From CAZHAX01 sp964530325 (GTDB lineage: Bacteria > Chloroflexota > Anaerolineae > B4-G1), in NCBI GenBank assembly GCA_964530325.1, contig CAZHAX010000007.1:66951-130950 (forward strand): a stretch of 64,000 nucleotides of DNA, read 5' to 3'. Within the stretch, counting starts at the first letter, position 1. Every line of letters starts with the position of its first letter. Under the pieces are notes generated by a model. The model searched no databases, was not told where the DNA came from, and saw nothing but the letters and a program-made list of their open reading frames with translations. The position numbers were made by a program, and so were the translations under genes. Of the stretch, positions 1 to 8,438 are shown in pieces.

Positions 1-661
1 TGTAGCGCAAGACGCGCACTCCGCCGAGGGTGATGAACTCAACTGCGGCGCCATCCGCGCTCATCTGGGGCTTCAGGTTGCCGCCCAAGGCCAGATCAAG
101 GACTACAACCGAGGGCTGATCTGCGTTTGTTGATTCAGGATGAGCGCGCAACGTGAAGCCCTGCTCCAGACCGTGCTCATCGTTTACATACCACTCGGTC
201 AGCAGATCCCGCTCGTACTCGATGCGATTCGCGGCACCCTGCGGGGTAACGGCGGCGACCGGGAGCACACGATCGGCATAGCCGTACCCGCTCAGCGTCA
301 GGCCCCACGCCCACGGGGGCTCATCCCCCTCGAAGACGCGCGGTATCACCCGGATGCCCTGGGGCGTGAAGTAGGTGCGCAGGTTGTGGGCCCGATTGGG
401 CGCCTGGTAGGCTGCCTCTACGTCAACCAGGTAGGTGTCCTTCTGCCAGGTGATGTTGTACTCGCTGTCGCGGATGTCCTCCTCCACTACAGCCAACCAG
501 TCGCTCGTCGTGCCGGGGACGTCTCCCAGTGTTGCAGGCACGGACATCTTCGCCGAGACCGGCCCAACGCTCCCCGGCGGCGAGGCCTTTGTCAGTCCGG
601 CCGGAGATACCTGAAGCAGGGATGCTACAACAACGAGAGAAAGCGCTACGTGCCTGATCAT
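1..661 (-). CDS. Secreted protein, 3' part cut by window edge
   Basis: An open frame runs without a stop from an ATG at 661 to the window edge (220 codons; the C-terminus lies outside). The N-terminus (MIRHVALSLVVVASLLQVSP) is a typical Sec signal peptide: basic start, hydrophobic stretch, small residues near position 22. The mature part is mixed polar and aromatic without an obvious catalytic motif and looks like a beta-rich extracellular domain. The start is supported by AAGGAG about 9 bases upstream, and it sits directly behind the stop of the preceding minus-strand small gene, so the two are probably co-transcribed. I do not recognise the family; the role is unknown. Confidence 0.7.
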   Translation of the reverse strand, partial: MIRHVALSLVVVASLLQVSPAGLTKASPPGSVGPVSAKMSVPATLGDVPGTTSDWLAVVEEDIRDSEYNITWQKDTYLVDVEAAYQAPNRAHNLRTYFTPQGIRVIPRVFEGDEPPWAWGLTLSGYGYADRVLPVAAVTPQGAANRIEYERDLLTEWYVNDEHGLEQGFTLRAHPESTNADQPSVVVLDLALGGNLKPQMSADGAAVEFITLGGVRVLRY

Positions 662-662
662 G

Positions 663-905
663 CTAGTGACTCCTTCCGCTCTCGCCGTGGACCTGGCCAA
701 CGGACCGATCGGCACTGGCCAGCTCTTCATCCAGGAACTCGACCAGCGCATCGAGGCTATCAAACCCCCGCCGCGGCCCCTTCCGCAACACATCTTCAAG
801 AGACAGACGCCATCGCCTTTCTGCGCCAGTGAGGGGCTCATCCTCCTGCCAGCAGCGCAGCAGGTAGGCGCGGGTTGGGCGATTCCTCTTTCCGTGCGTA
901 GTCAT
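663..905 (-). CDS. Small conserved-looking protein of unknown function
   Basis: About 80 residues if read from the ATG at 905; a GTG at 941 in the same frame would give 92, but that start lies inside the plus-strand promoter, so 905 is preferred. The sequence is charged and soluble, with RAYLLRCWQED near the start and a segment ending FDSLDALVEFLDEEL. Short proteins of this pattern occur next to SARP-type regulators in Chloroflexota (general recollection, not checked). Its stop lies one base before the start of the secreted protein, indicating an operon. No function can be assigned. Confidence 0.55.
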   Translation of the reverse strand: MTTHGKRNRPTRAYLLRCWQEDEPLTGAERRWRLSLEDVLRKGPRRGFDSLDALVEFLDEELASADRSVGQVHGESGRSH

Positions 906-934
906 CAATGCGCTGTGCCTGTCTGTCACCGCTC

Positions 935-963
935 TTGTCACGAGGTATGAGTTCTGCTATAGT
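935..963 (+). promoter_or_regulatory. Sigma70-type promoter for the regulator-ATPase operon
   Basis: TTGTCA at 935-940 and TATAGT at 958-963 are separated by 17 bases. Transcription would start near 970, giving a leader of about 130 bases before the ATG at 1101. It lies between divergent genes. Confidence 0.55.
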
Positions 964-1100
964 TGCGTCGTCCGCACTTCGCTGTAGCCCCACGCGATTC
1001 CCAGGGTGCGGGCTGCCTTGATGCACGTAGGATAGCAGCATACAGTGTGCAAGCTCAGAGGCAACTCTGTGGCAACTCAGTGACGTTCCTGCGAAGGGAG

Positions 1101-2696
1101 ATGGCGGGAACCATTCGTTTGCAGCTTCTGGGCACCGTTCAGGTAGAGCGGGACGGGGAGCCGGTCCAGGGCCTTCGGTCCCGCAAGGCTCTGGCGCTCT
1201 TGGGCTACCTCGCTGTGCAGCGTCGGCCTGTGCCTCGGGAGCGGCTGGCGGACCTGCTCTGGGAGGACAAGGCTGAATCTCAGGGGCGGAGCAACCTCAG
1301 CTGGGTGTTGAGTAGGATCTCCTCCCTCTTGCCCGGTCTGCTGCAGGCGGACCGGCACACGATCCGTTTCGAGCCAGCCATGCCCTGCCGCCTGGATGTT
1401 GATCTGTTCAGCGAATTGGAGGCAGAGAAGGTCCCCGATTCACTGGCCATGGCGGCGGAGCTGTACCGGGGCGACTTCCTGGAGGGGCTGTACCTGGACG
1501 GGTGCGCCGAGTTCGAGCTCTGGCTAGTGGGAGAGCGGGAGCGGTGGCGCCAACGGGTTGCGGCGGCGCTGAGTGACCTGGTTGCGCACCATAGCCAGAG
1601 GGGCGAGCACGAGGAGGGGCTGCGGTACGGCCGAAGGTTGTTGGAGCTGGAGCCTTGGCGTGAGGAGGCGCACCGGGACGTGATGCGGCAGCTGGCGTTG
1701 AGTGGGGAGCGCGCGGCGGCCCTCACGCAGTACGAAGCCTGCCGCAGCGCGCTCGAGCAGGAGTTGGGGGTCGAACCGTCGACGGAGACGACGTGGTTGT
1801 ATGAACAGATCAAGGGAGGACAGATCTCATTCGTCTCCCCTCGCCCTCCCTCAGCCCAACAAGTTGCACTGAGCCCCTTCGTCGTAGGCCTCCCTGTCAC
1901 CGCGCCGCGCCAGTTCTTCGGGCGCGAGCGTGAGCTGCGACGTGTTCTCGGCCTGTGGCGACGCTTCCCCCTCCAGAATGTGACCGTGGTCGGGCAGAAG
2001 CGCAGCGGCAAGACGTCGTTATTGCACTATCTGATGAATGTCACCCAGACGCCGAAGGAGGAGCTCCGTCCGGGGCAGCGATCAGACTGGCTGCCGCATC
2101 CGGAGCGCTTCAGATGGGTCCTGGTCGACTTCCAGGATGCCAGGATGGGCAATCGAGACAGGCTGTTAAGCCACATCCTGAACAATCTCGAATTGCCAGC
2201 GCCCGATTCGTGTGATCTGGATACCTTCATGGATGTCGTCAGTCGTTTGCTGCATTCACCAGCAGTGATTCTGATGGATGAGATTGGGGCGGGTCTGGCC
2301 TCGCCGGAACTCGACGAGTCCTTCTGGTGGAGCTTGCGGTCGCTGGTCAGCCATCAGACAGGTGGCAATCTTGCCTTTGTGTTGACGGCGCATACGTCGC
2401 CGGCTGAACTGGCGCAGGATCACGGCAAGCCATCCCCGTTCTTCAACATATTCCACGCTCTGGAACTGGGTCCATTCACCGATGCGGAGGCGCGGGAACT
2501 GATCGACAGCTCGCCCAGAGCATTCGCCCCTTCAGACGTGGCTTGGATCCTGGATCAGAGTGGCCGCTGGCCGTGCCTCCTTCAGATCCTCTGTCACGTG
2601 TGTCTCGCTTCCCTGGAGGAGGGCCGAGCTGACGATGGCTGGCGCGAGGAAGGCTTGCGCCAGACGGCGCCCTTCCGCTACTTGCTGGGGCGATGA
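1101..2696 (+). CDS. SARP/BTAD transcriptional regulator fused to an AAA-type ATPase
   Basis: A 531-residue protein. Residues 1-90 form the OmpR-type winged helix of SARP regulators (LLGTVQVERDG then RSRKALALLGYLA). Residues 100-245 are the BTAD helical repeat domain (ALTQYEACRSALEQELGVEP is diagnostic). From about 270 there is a NTPase domain beginning FFGRERELRRV, with Walker A GQKRSGKTS near 297 and Walker B VILMDEIG near 387. This is the AfsR/DnrI architecture: DNA binding controlled by nucleotide-driven signalling. The ATG at 1101 is chosen because the winged helix starts there; the frame is open back to 963 but has no domain content. The stop overlaps the next start (ATGA), so the two ATPases are made together. 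Target genes are unknown. Confidence 0.88.
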   Translation: MAGTIRLQLLGTVQVERDGEPVQGLRSRKALALLGYLAVQRRPVPRERLADLLWEDKAESQGRSNLSWVLSRISSLLPGLLQADRHTIRFEPAMPCRLDVDLFSELEAEKVPDSLAMAAELYRGDFLEGLYLDGCAEFELWLVGERERWRQRVAAALSDLVAHHSQRGEHEEGLRYGRRLLELEPWREEAHRDVMRQLALSGERAAALTQYEACRSALEQELGVEPSTETTWLYEQIKGGQISFVSPRPPSAQQVALSPFVVGLPVTAPRQFFGRERELRRVLGLWRRFPLQNVTVVGQKRSGKTSLLHYLMNVTQTPKEELRPGQRSDWLPHPERFRWVLVDFQDARMGNRDRLLSHILNNLELPAPDSCDLDTFMDVVSRLLHSPAVILMDEIGAGLASPELDESFWWSLRSLVSHQTGGNLAFVLTAHTSPAELAQDHGKPSPFFNIFHALELGPFTDAEARELIDSSPRAFAPSDVAWILDQSGRWPCLLQILCHVCLASLEEGRADDGWREEGLRQTAPFRYLLGR

Positions 2697-5446
2697 CACG
2701 GGAATCTCTCGCCGGCGATCCGAACAACGCCCATGCCGGCGGTCCCCAGCTGCACCGCAACCTGATCCTCGGCAGCCTGCAGCTGATCTCCTGGCTGCTC
2801 CTCCACCCCTCCGCCTGGCGGGATCACGTAGCCCGGATCGACCCCAACCTAGGCCCGCTGTTCTGCCTCGCCGAGCTGAACCATGCCCAGTGGCGCAGCC
2901 CGGTCCTGCGGCGACTGGTGCTGAGGGGATGTCTCGTGCTGCCTATCCTGGCTGGTCTGCTCGCCGGCGTAGTACTGTGGATTCTGGGACGGCCGGGCCA
3001 ATACATACTCGTGGGAGCGGTGCGCGGCGCTGCGGATGGCGTGACAGCCGGCCTGGCGCTGGCAGTTGCACTCAGCGTGTCTGCAGGTGTGGCGGGAGGG
3101 GCGGCGGCGGGCCTGGCGATCGGCGTGCAGGTGGGCGTCACCGGGCGCTCGCCAGGCGGCGTGGCGCTCGCTGTGCCGCTGGGCGTGGCGCTGGCCGTCC
3201 TGTTCAACCTGGCATCACGAGGCTCAGCCTACTCGGCGGGCAGGCAGATTGGGAGCGTTGTCATAGGCGCGGTGGTCGGCAGCCTGGCGCTCCTCGGGGC
3301 GTACGCGGCGGCAGCCGCGGTGACGTATGTGGTGGCAGGGGAGGTGCCTTTCGCGGCCCACGGCTTCTACCCATACGACATTGTTGGGGGCGTGGGGATC
3401 GGCGTGGCGATCGGACTGCACACCGGCAGCTGGCGCCGCGGCCTGGCCTTCGGCGTCGCGGGGAGCGCTGCGGTGTACGCTGCCTTCGCCGTGGTGGGGC
3501 AGGGGGGATCCAGCGTCGCCGGCGGCGTCGTACCCGCCTTGGCGTATGGCGTGGCGGACGGGCTGATGTTCAGTGCGTTCGCTGCCCCGCCGTGGGTGGT
3601 GGCTCGTCGGATCGCCGGGCCCAGGGCCGGGGCGATCGCCGGTGTGCTGGCCTGCGGCGCATGGGCAGCTCTGATGGTGCTGGGCGACGTCCCACTCTGG
3701 CTCAACCTATCCCTGCTCTTGCTCGCTGTACTGCTGGGATCGACTCTGTCCCGCTGGTGCCCGGTCCTGCTGTATCCTCTCACCTCGGCCTGGAACACGC
3801 TGCTCTACCATGCCGACGAGCGCCGCGCTCCCGGTCGTTCCACCCTGCTGCGCTATCATTCTGCCTTCTGGAACGAGCATCAACGGCTGCCTTTGTCTGG
3901 TCTGGAAGACCACCTCGTTCTCGTGACGGAGCGCAACCGGGAGGAGGGACAGGCAGCGATGCAGTACCTGGCCGCTGGCCACCAGCGATGGGCCGTGCAG
4001 GCTGCGCAGATCGAGCTCGACGCGCGCAGCCTGGAAGCGTGCGAGGACATCGCGCAGGCGCGCCGCGCCTATCACAGGCTGGGTGCGAGCGAGCTGGAGG
4101 GTCCTGCCAACGCTCTGCTCCGCAGCTTCAGCCGGATCAGCCAGGATGTGGACGCTGCCCTGAATCAGGATAGTGCCTACAACCAGCGGCTGGCCCTGAC
4201 GGCTGTTGAGGACCGCCTTGACGCTTTGCTGCGCGAGCTCGCCCGCAGCAGCGAGAGCTACGCCGCCCGCTTTCGCCCCGTCGCCACGCGCTGGCGGCGG
4301 GTCGTCGGCGGCTACGCGTGCGAGCTGGCCAGGGAAGCCGAGATGCGCCAGGAGATCGACAACCCCTACGTCATCGGCGTGCCTCTCACCCAGCAACAGG
4401 AGATCTTTGTCGGGCGGACCGATGCCATCGGCCGCATTGAGGAGTTGCTGCTGGACCGGCGACGGCCTCCCTTGCTGCTGTACGGCCAGCGCCGGGTTGG
4501 CAAGACCTCGCTGCTAAACAACCTCGGGCGTCTGCTGCCCAGCACGATCACCCCTCTTTTCGTGGACTTGCAGGGACCGGCCACCCAAGCCAGCGGCCAC
4601 GCCGGCTTTCTCTACAACATCGCCCGGGGCATGGTGGACTCTGCTCGGCGGCAGCGGGGATTGACTCTGCCTCCGCTATCCCGCGAGGCACTCGCGGCAG
4701 ACCCCTTTACCAGCTTCGACGAGTGGCTGGACCGGGTCGAAGAAGTCTTGGGGCAGGACTCAGCCCTCCTCGCGCTCGACGAGTTCGAGTCTCTCGAAAA
4801 CGCCATCGGCAGAGCTCGCCTTGAGGAAGAGGCGGTGCTCGGCATGCTGCGCCATCTGATTCAGCATCGCCCCCGTTTCAAGGTGTTATTGGCCACCTCC
4901 CACACCCTGGGCGAGCTGCAGCGCTGGGCCAGCTATCTCATCAACGTGCAGGTGGTGCACATAGGTTACCTCACGGAGGCAGAGGCTCGCCAGGTCATCG
5001 AGCGGCCGGTGAAGGGATTCGCCCTGCGCTACGAGGCGGAGGCGGTGCGGCTTGTCCTGGACCTGACCCGGGGCCATCCGTTCCTTGTGCAACTACTCTG
5101 CGCCGAGATCGTGGCCCTCAAGAACCAACAATCCCCCGCAGTCAGGAGGCTGGCCTGCCCGGACGACGTTAGAGCAGCAGTGCCGGATGCTCTGGCCAAC
5201 GGCAGCTTCTTCTTCGCTGACATCGAGCGCAACCAGGTGGATGAAGAGGGCCTGGCTCTGCTGCGCTTCGTGGCCGCGCAGGGGGAAGGGGCGGTGGTTG
5301 GCCCGGAGCTGCTGGATCCGCGTTTCGCCGATGGGCTGGAGGAGGCATTGGTCCTCCCTTGCCGGCGTGAGCTGATCGAGCCGGTGGACGGGGGCTATCG
5401 CTTCCAGGTGGAGCTGATCCGCCGATGGTTCGCTCGGAGCCCGTGA
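2693..5446 (+). CDS. Multi-spanning membrane protein with C-terminal AAA-type ATPase
   Basis: A 917-residue protein. After a soluble start (LISWLLLHPSAWRDHVARID) there is a Gly/Ala-rich membrane region at about 80-350 with roughly ten spans, then a helical linker rich in arginine and glutamate, then an ATPase domain: FVGRTDAIGRIEELL, Walker A GQRRVGKTS near 597 and Walker B LLALDEFESLE near 692. The ATPase resembles that of the upstream regulator in layout (VGR entry motif, G-Q-x-R-x-GKTS), suggesting a related, possibly paralogous domain. The start overlaps the previous stop by ATGA. The pairing suggests a membrane sensor or effector coupled to the SARP regulator, but the signal and output are not known. 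Confidence 0.85.
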   Translation: MTRESLAGDPNNAHAGGPQLHRNLILGSLQLISWLLLHPSAWRDHVARIDPNLGPLFCLAELNHAQWRSPVLRRLVLRGCLVLPILAGLLAGVVLWILGRPGQYILVGAVRGAADGVTAGLALAVALSVSAGVAGGAAAGLAIGVQVGVTGRSPGGVALAVPLGVALAVLFNLASRGSAYSAGRQIGSVVIGAVVGSLALLGAYAAAAAVTYVVAGEVPFAAHGFYPYDIVGGVGIGVAIGLHTGSWRRGLAFGVAGSAAVYAAFAVVGQGGSSVAGGVVPALAYGVADGLMFSAFAAPPWVVARRIAGPRAGAIAGVLACGAWAALMVLGDVPLWLNLSLLLLAVLLGSTLSRWCPVLLYPLTSAWNTLLYHADERRAPGRSTLLRYHSAFWNEHQRLPLSGLEDHLVLVTERNREEGQAAMQYLAAGHQRWAVQAAQIELDARSLEACEDIAQARRAYHRLGASELEGPANALLRSFSRISQDVDAALNQDSAYNQRLALTAVEDRLDALLRELARSSESYAARFRPVATRWRRVVGGYACELAREAEMRQEIDNPYVIGVPLTQQQEIFVGRTDAIGRIEELLLDRRRPPLLLYGQRRVGKTSLLNNLGRLLPSTITPLFVDLQGPATQASGHAGFLYNIARGMVDSARRQRGLTLPPLSREALAADPFTSFDEWLDRVEEVLGQDSALLALDEFESLENAIGRARLEEEAVLGMLRHLIQHRPRFKVLLATSHTLGELQRWASYLINVQVVHIGYLTEAEARQVIERPVKGFALRYEAEAVRLVLDLTRGHPFLVQLLCAEIVALKNQQSPAVRRLACPDDVRAAVPDALANGSFFFADIERNQVDEEGLALLRFVAAQGEGAVVGPELLDPRFADGLEEALVLPCRRELIEPVDGGYRFQVELIRRWFARSP

Positions 5447-5522
5447 CAGGAAGGCGTGGACTGCCTAGCGCTGATCGAGCCCGCTGCTTTCGTCCAGAGA
5501 AGCTGCTACCGCAGGCAGGCTC

Positions 5523-6299
5523 CTATGCCAGGCGCTCGAGCAGCTCGGCGGCAACCTTCTCCCCCGAGAGCAGCATGCCTCCGAAGATCGGACCCATGCG
5601 CGGGCCTCCGTAAGTGGCGTTGGCGGCCATTCCCGCCACGTACAGCCCGGGAAAGACCTCGCGCGTGTTCTCCAGCGTCAGCGTCTCCGCCTTGTCCGAC
5701 CACATCGATTTCTCACCCTCGATCCGGCCGGACGGGGTATTCAGCTTGCCCGGCACCTTCTTCTCGACGACGCGCACGACCTCCGTATCGTGCCCCGTTG
5801 CGTCGATGACGAAGGTGCAGCCGATGGCCAGAGGATCGACGTGCAGACCCGCCATCTCCGTCGGAGACCAGTTGAGCACCAGTCCGGTGACTCTGTCCGG
5901 GCGCATGATCACGTCCTCGACGCTGATGCAGTTGAAGATGGTCAGGCCTGCCTGCACAGCCCTGGCGATCAGCGAAGCCACGCTCTCGACGGAATCGGCG
6001 GTGTAGGTGTTCTCCGCATACCTGGAGCGGCGGATACCGAACTCGTCCAGGATCGGCAGGGCCGCTTCCTGGACCACGATCTCGTTGAACATCATCCCGC
6101 CGCCCCACATCCCTCCGCCGACGCTGAGCTTGCGCTCGAAGAGAGCCACTTTGCGGCCTGCCTTGGCCAGCCGGTGGCCGGCCACCAGGCCCGCCGGGCC
6201 TCCGCCGGCGATAGCTACATCGATCTCCAGGTTGTCCTTCAACTTGGTGTAGTAGCGGTCGATGATGGCCCTGGTGATGCTGATCTCGTTGATCTCCAC
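5523..6299 (-). CDS. thi4: Thi4-family thiazole synthase, archaeal-type
   Basis: A 258-residue protein of the Thi4 family, which builds the thiazole phosphate of thiamine from NAD and glycine. It shows the FAD/NAD-binding start AIAGGGPAGLVAGHRLA, the GGGMWGGGMMFNEIVVQ segment and C-terminal ANATYGGPRMGPIFGGMLLS. At the position of the suicidal sulfur-donor cysteine of yeast Thi4 this protein has histidine (AGLHVDPL), as in the methanogen enzymes that use free sulfide catalytically. The start is taken as GTG at 6299, preceded by GAGGAG; the frame is open to 6377, but the shorter form matches the family's N-terminus and length. It lies 90 bases after thiL and is the last gene of the thiamine cluster. 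Confidence 0.9.
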   Translation of the reverse strand: MEINEISITRAIIDRYYTKLKDNLEIDVAIAGGGPAGLVAGHRLAKAGRKVALFERKLSVGGGMWGGGMMFNEIVVQEAALPILDEFGIRRSRYAENTYTADSVESVASLIARAVQAGLTIFNCISVEDVIMRPDRVTGLVLNWSPTEMAGLHVDPLAIGCTFVIDATGHDTEVVRVVEKKVPGKLNTPSGRIEGEKSMWSDKAETLTLENTREVFPGLYVAGMAANATYGGPRMGPIFGGMLLSGEKVAAELLERLA

Positions 6300-6389
6300 C
6301 TGTCCTCGTCTCCTCATCTCTGGATAGTCACGAATCGGCGCCGGCTCCACTCGCGCAGCAAGCCGGCCACGCGGCACGACCGGGTCTGG

Positions 6390-7403
6390 CTAGGCAGTGA
6401 AATGATCCCATCCGCCAGGCGTCAGCTCCACCTCGCGCCCTCCCTCCAGCACGAGCAAGCGGCCCTCGGTCTCCGGCACGATCTCGCCTATGGCTGTGAT
6501 CTCGGTGCCTGTCCTCTCCTGTACCGCCGCCGCCAGCCGGTCCGCCTCTGCGGCGGGCGCGGTGAGGCACAGCTCGTAGTCCTCACCCCCGTCGAGCGCC
6601 AGCTTGGAGGCCCGCTGCCCACACAGGTCGGCCACGCGCCGTGCTGCTGCGGATATGGGCAGGCTTTCCTCGTATATGCGCACGCCGACCCCGCTGCGCT
6701 GGCAGATGTGGCCGATGTCGCTGCTCAATCCGTCGCTCAGATCGATCATCGCCGTCGCCGCGCCGGAGGCGGCGATCACTGCTGATTCGGGCAGGCGCGG
6801 CTGGGGCGTGAAATGGCTGGCCAACAGAGCCTCTCGCTCACCCTCGCTCACCTGGAGTGCAGGGTCGAGCAGCAACTGCAGGCCGGCGGCCGAATCGCCG
6901 AGCCGGCCTGTGACGAGTACCGCGTCACCGGGGCGTGCCCCCGACCGCAACAGCAGCTGCTCTGGCTTGACCGAGCCGAGCACAAAGACGTCGATGAATG
7001 CCCCGCCGGGCGAACTGGCCATGTTGCCGCCGACGACCGCGACGCCGTACATCTCTCCCTCTTCACGCAATCCCCGATAGAGCTCGTCGACCCAGGCCAC
7101 TTCCGTATCCGCCGGCAGCGCCAGCGAGACGAGAGCGTGGGTCGGCCGTCCTCCCACCGCCGCTATGTCGCTGAGGTTGATCGCCAGCGCCCGGCGGCCC
7201 AGGCGCTGCGGCGCGATGAGGTCCTTTCTGTAGTGAGTTCCCTCAACCTGGCTATCGACCTTGGCCAGGATCCACTGCTCGCCGCCGCAATCGAGGACGG
7301 CCACGTCGTCGCCGATGCCCACGATGACGTCGGCTCGCTCGGCGCCCACGATTGCCGCGACCCGCTCGATCAGCGGGAACTCACCCAGATCGGATATCTT
7401 CAC
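6390..7403 (-). CDS. thiL: Thiamine-monophosphate kinase
   Basis: A 337-residue ThiL, phosphorylating thiamine phosphate to the active diphosphate. Family marks are GIGDDVAVLD near the N-terminus (metal/phosphate binding), KVDSQVEGTHY, ALAINLSDIAAVGG, VVGGNMASSPGG, MIDLSDGLSSDIGH and LDGGEDYELCLTAP. The length is normal for the family. It starts with GTG, whose last two bases open the rmuC stop (GTGA overlap), so rmuC and thiL are translationally coupled. With thiC, thiE, thiM and thi4 nearby it completes the last step of thiamine diphosphate synthesis; no thiD is visible in the window. Confidence 0.95.
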   Translation of the reverse strand: MKISDLGEFPLIERVAAIVGAERADVIVGIGDDVAVLDCGGEQWILAKVDSQVEGTHYRKDLIAPQRLGRRALAINLSDIAAVGGRPTHALVSLALPADTEVAWVDELYRGLREEGEMYGVAVVGGNMASSPGGAFIDVFVLGSVKPEQLLLRSGARPGDAVLVTGRLGDSAAGLQLLLDPALQVSEGEREALLASHFTPQPRLPESAVIAASGAATAMIDLSDGLSSDIGHICQRSGVGVRIYEESLPISAAARRVADLCGQRASKLALDGGEDYELCLTAPAAEADRLAAAVQERTGTEITAIGEIVPETEGRLLVLEGGREVELTPGGWDHFTA

Positions 7404-8365
7404 TCCTCGTCTCCTGGCGGTAGCGTCGCCCCATCACCCTGGCTCAGTGTCCTGGAGGGGTCGCCGGCGCTGACCAGCCTCTGCTCGAAATGGTCGAGCG
7501 ACCTGCTCCCGTCCTCGTACTTCTTCTTCGCCCGCTCGATGTGACCGCCCAGCGTCTCGTACTCGCCCTTGAAACCGCGGAACTCGCTCTCTATCTGGGC
7601 CAGATAGCCCACGATCTCCTGCGCTCGCTGCTCGATCTGCATCCCCTTGAGGCCGAGCGCGATCGCCTGTAGATAGGCGTAGAAGGAGTTGGGCGATACG
7701 GGCATCACGTGGCGCTGCAGTGCATATTGGAGCAGCCCTTTGTCCGCGCCCGGCTCCTCGTCTCTGATTATCGTCTCGTAGTAGACGTTCTCCGCCGGTA
7801 TGTACATCAGCGCGAAGTCGAATGTGCCCTCGCTGGGCCGGATGTACTTCTCCGCGATGGCGTCGATGTGGACCCTGACGGCATGCGCGAACTGGCGCCT
7901 GCAGCTTCGCTTCGCGCGCTCATCGGCTGCCGCAGTCAACCGCTGGAAGCTCTCCAGCGGGAACTTCGAATCGACGGGCACTATCCCTGCCTTGAGCATT
8001 ATCGCCGCGTCCACGCGCTCGCCGCTCTTGAAGCGATACTCCAGGGCGTAGTGCTCGCGCGGCAGGATCTGAGAGAGCAGGTCGCCCAGCAGCAGCTCAC
8101 CGAAGCCGCCGCGGATCTTGGGCGCCTTGAGGATGTCGCTCAGGCCGGATATCTCCTTGCCCAGCTGCTCCATGTGGCGGCTGGCTTCGGTGAGCCGGCC
8201 CAGCGAAGACTGGATCTGCCCGAACGACTCGGTCGTCTGCCCCTGCAGAGCCCTGGTCTCGACGAGTCGCTCGTTCATGGCCGCGATGTCCTTGCTGGTC
8301 CTGTTGTGCAGGAACAGAAGGACGCCGAGAATGGCGAGCAAACCGATGAAGACGATCGCCTCCAC
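7400..8365 (-). CDS. rmuC: RmuC-family DNA recombination protein
   Basis: A 321-residue protein with an N-terminal membrane anchor (AIVFIGLLAILGVLLFLH), a coiled-coil stretch at about 25-85, and the RmuC nuclease-fold domain: RGGFGELLLGDLL, YEFR-like YALEYRFKSGERVDAAIML, VDSKFPLESF, and the FALMYIPAENVYYE segment. RmuC limits inversions at short repeats in E. coli; the exact activity here is inferred. The domain resembles PD-(D/E)xK nucleases (VPVDSKFP). The start is GTG at 8365 with GAGGAGG six bases upstream. It overlaps thiL by 4 bases, though it has no known link to thiamine. Confidence 0.88.
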   Translation of the reverse strand: MEAIVFIGLLAILGVLLFLHNRTSKDIAAMNERLVETRALQGQTTESFGQIQSSLGRLTEASRHMEQLGKEISGLSDILKAPKIRGGFGELLLGDLLSQILPREHYALEYRFKSGERVDAAIMLKAGIVPVDSKFPLESFQRLTAAADERAKRSCRRQFAHAVRVHIDAIAEKYIRPSEGTFDFALMYIPAENVYYETIIRDEEPGADKGLLQYALQRHVMPVSPNSFYAYLQAIALGLKGMQIEQRAQEIVGYLAQIESEFRGFKGEYETLGGHIERAKKKYEDGSRSLDHFEQRLVSAGDPSRTLSQGDGATLPPGDEE

Positions 8366-8438
8366 GTCATTCCTCCTCGTTCGATCAACGTCTCGGGCCG
8401 TGCCTCTTCAGTCTACCCTCACGCTGGCGGAGCAGCGG

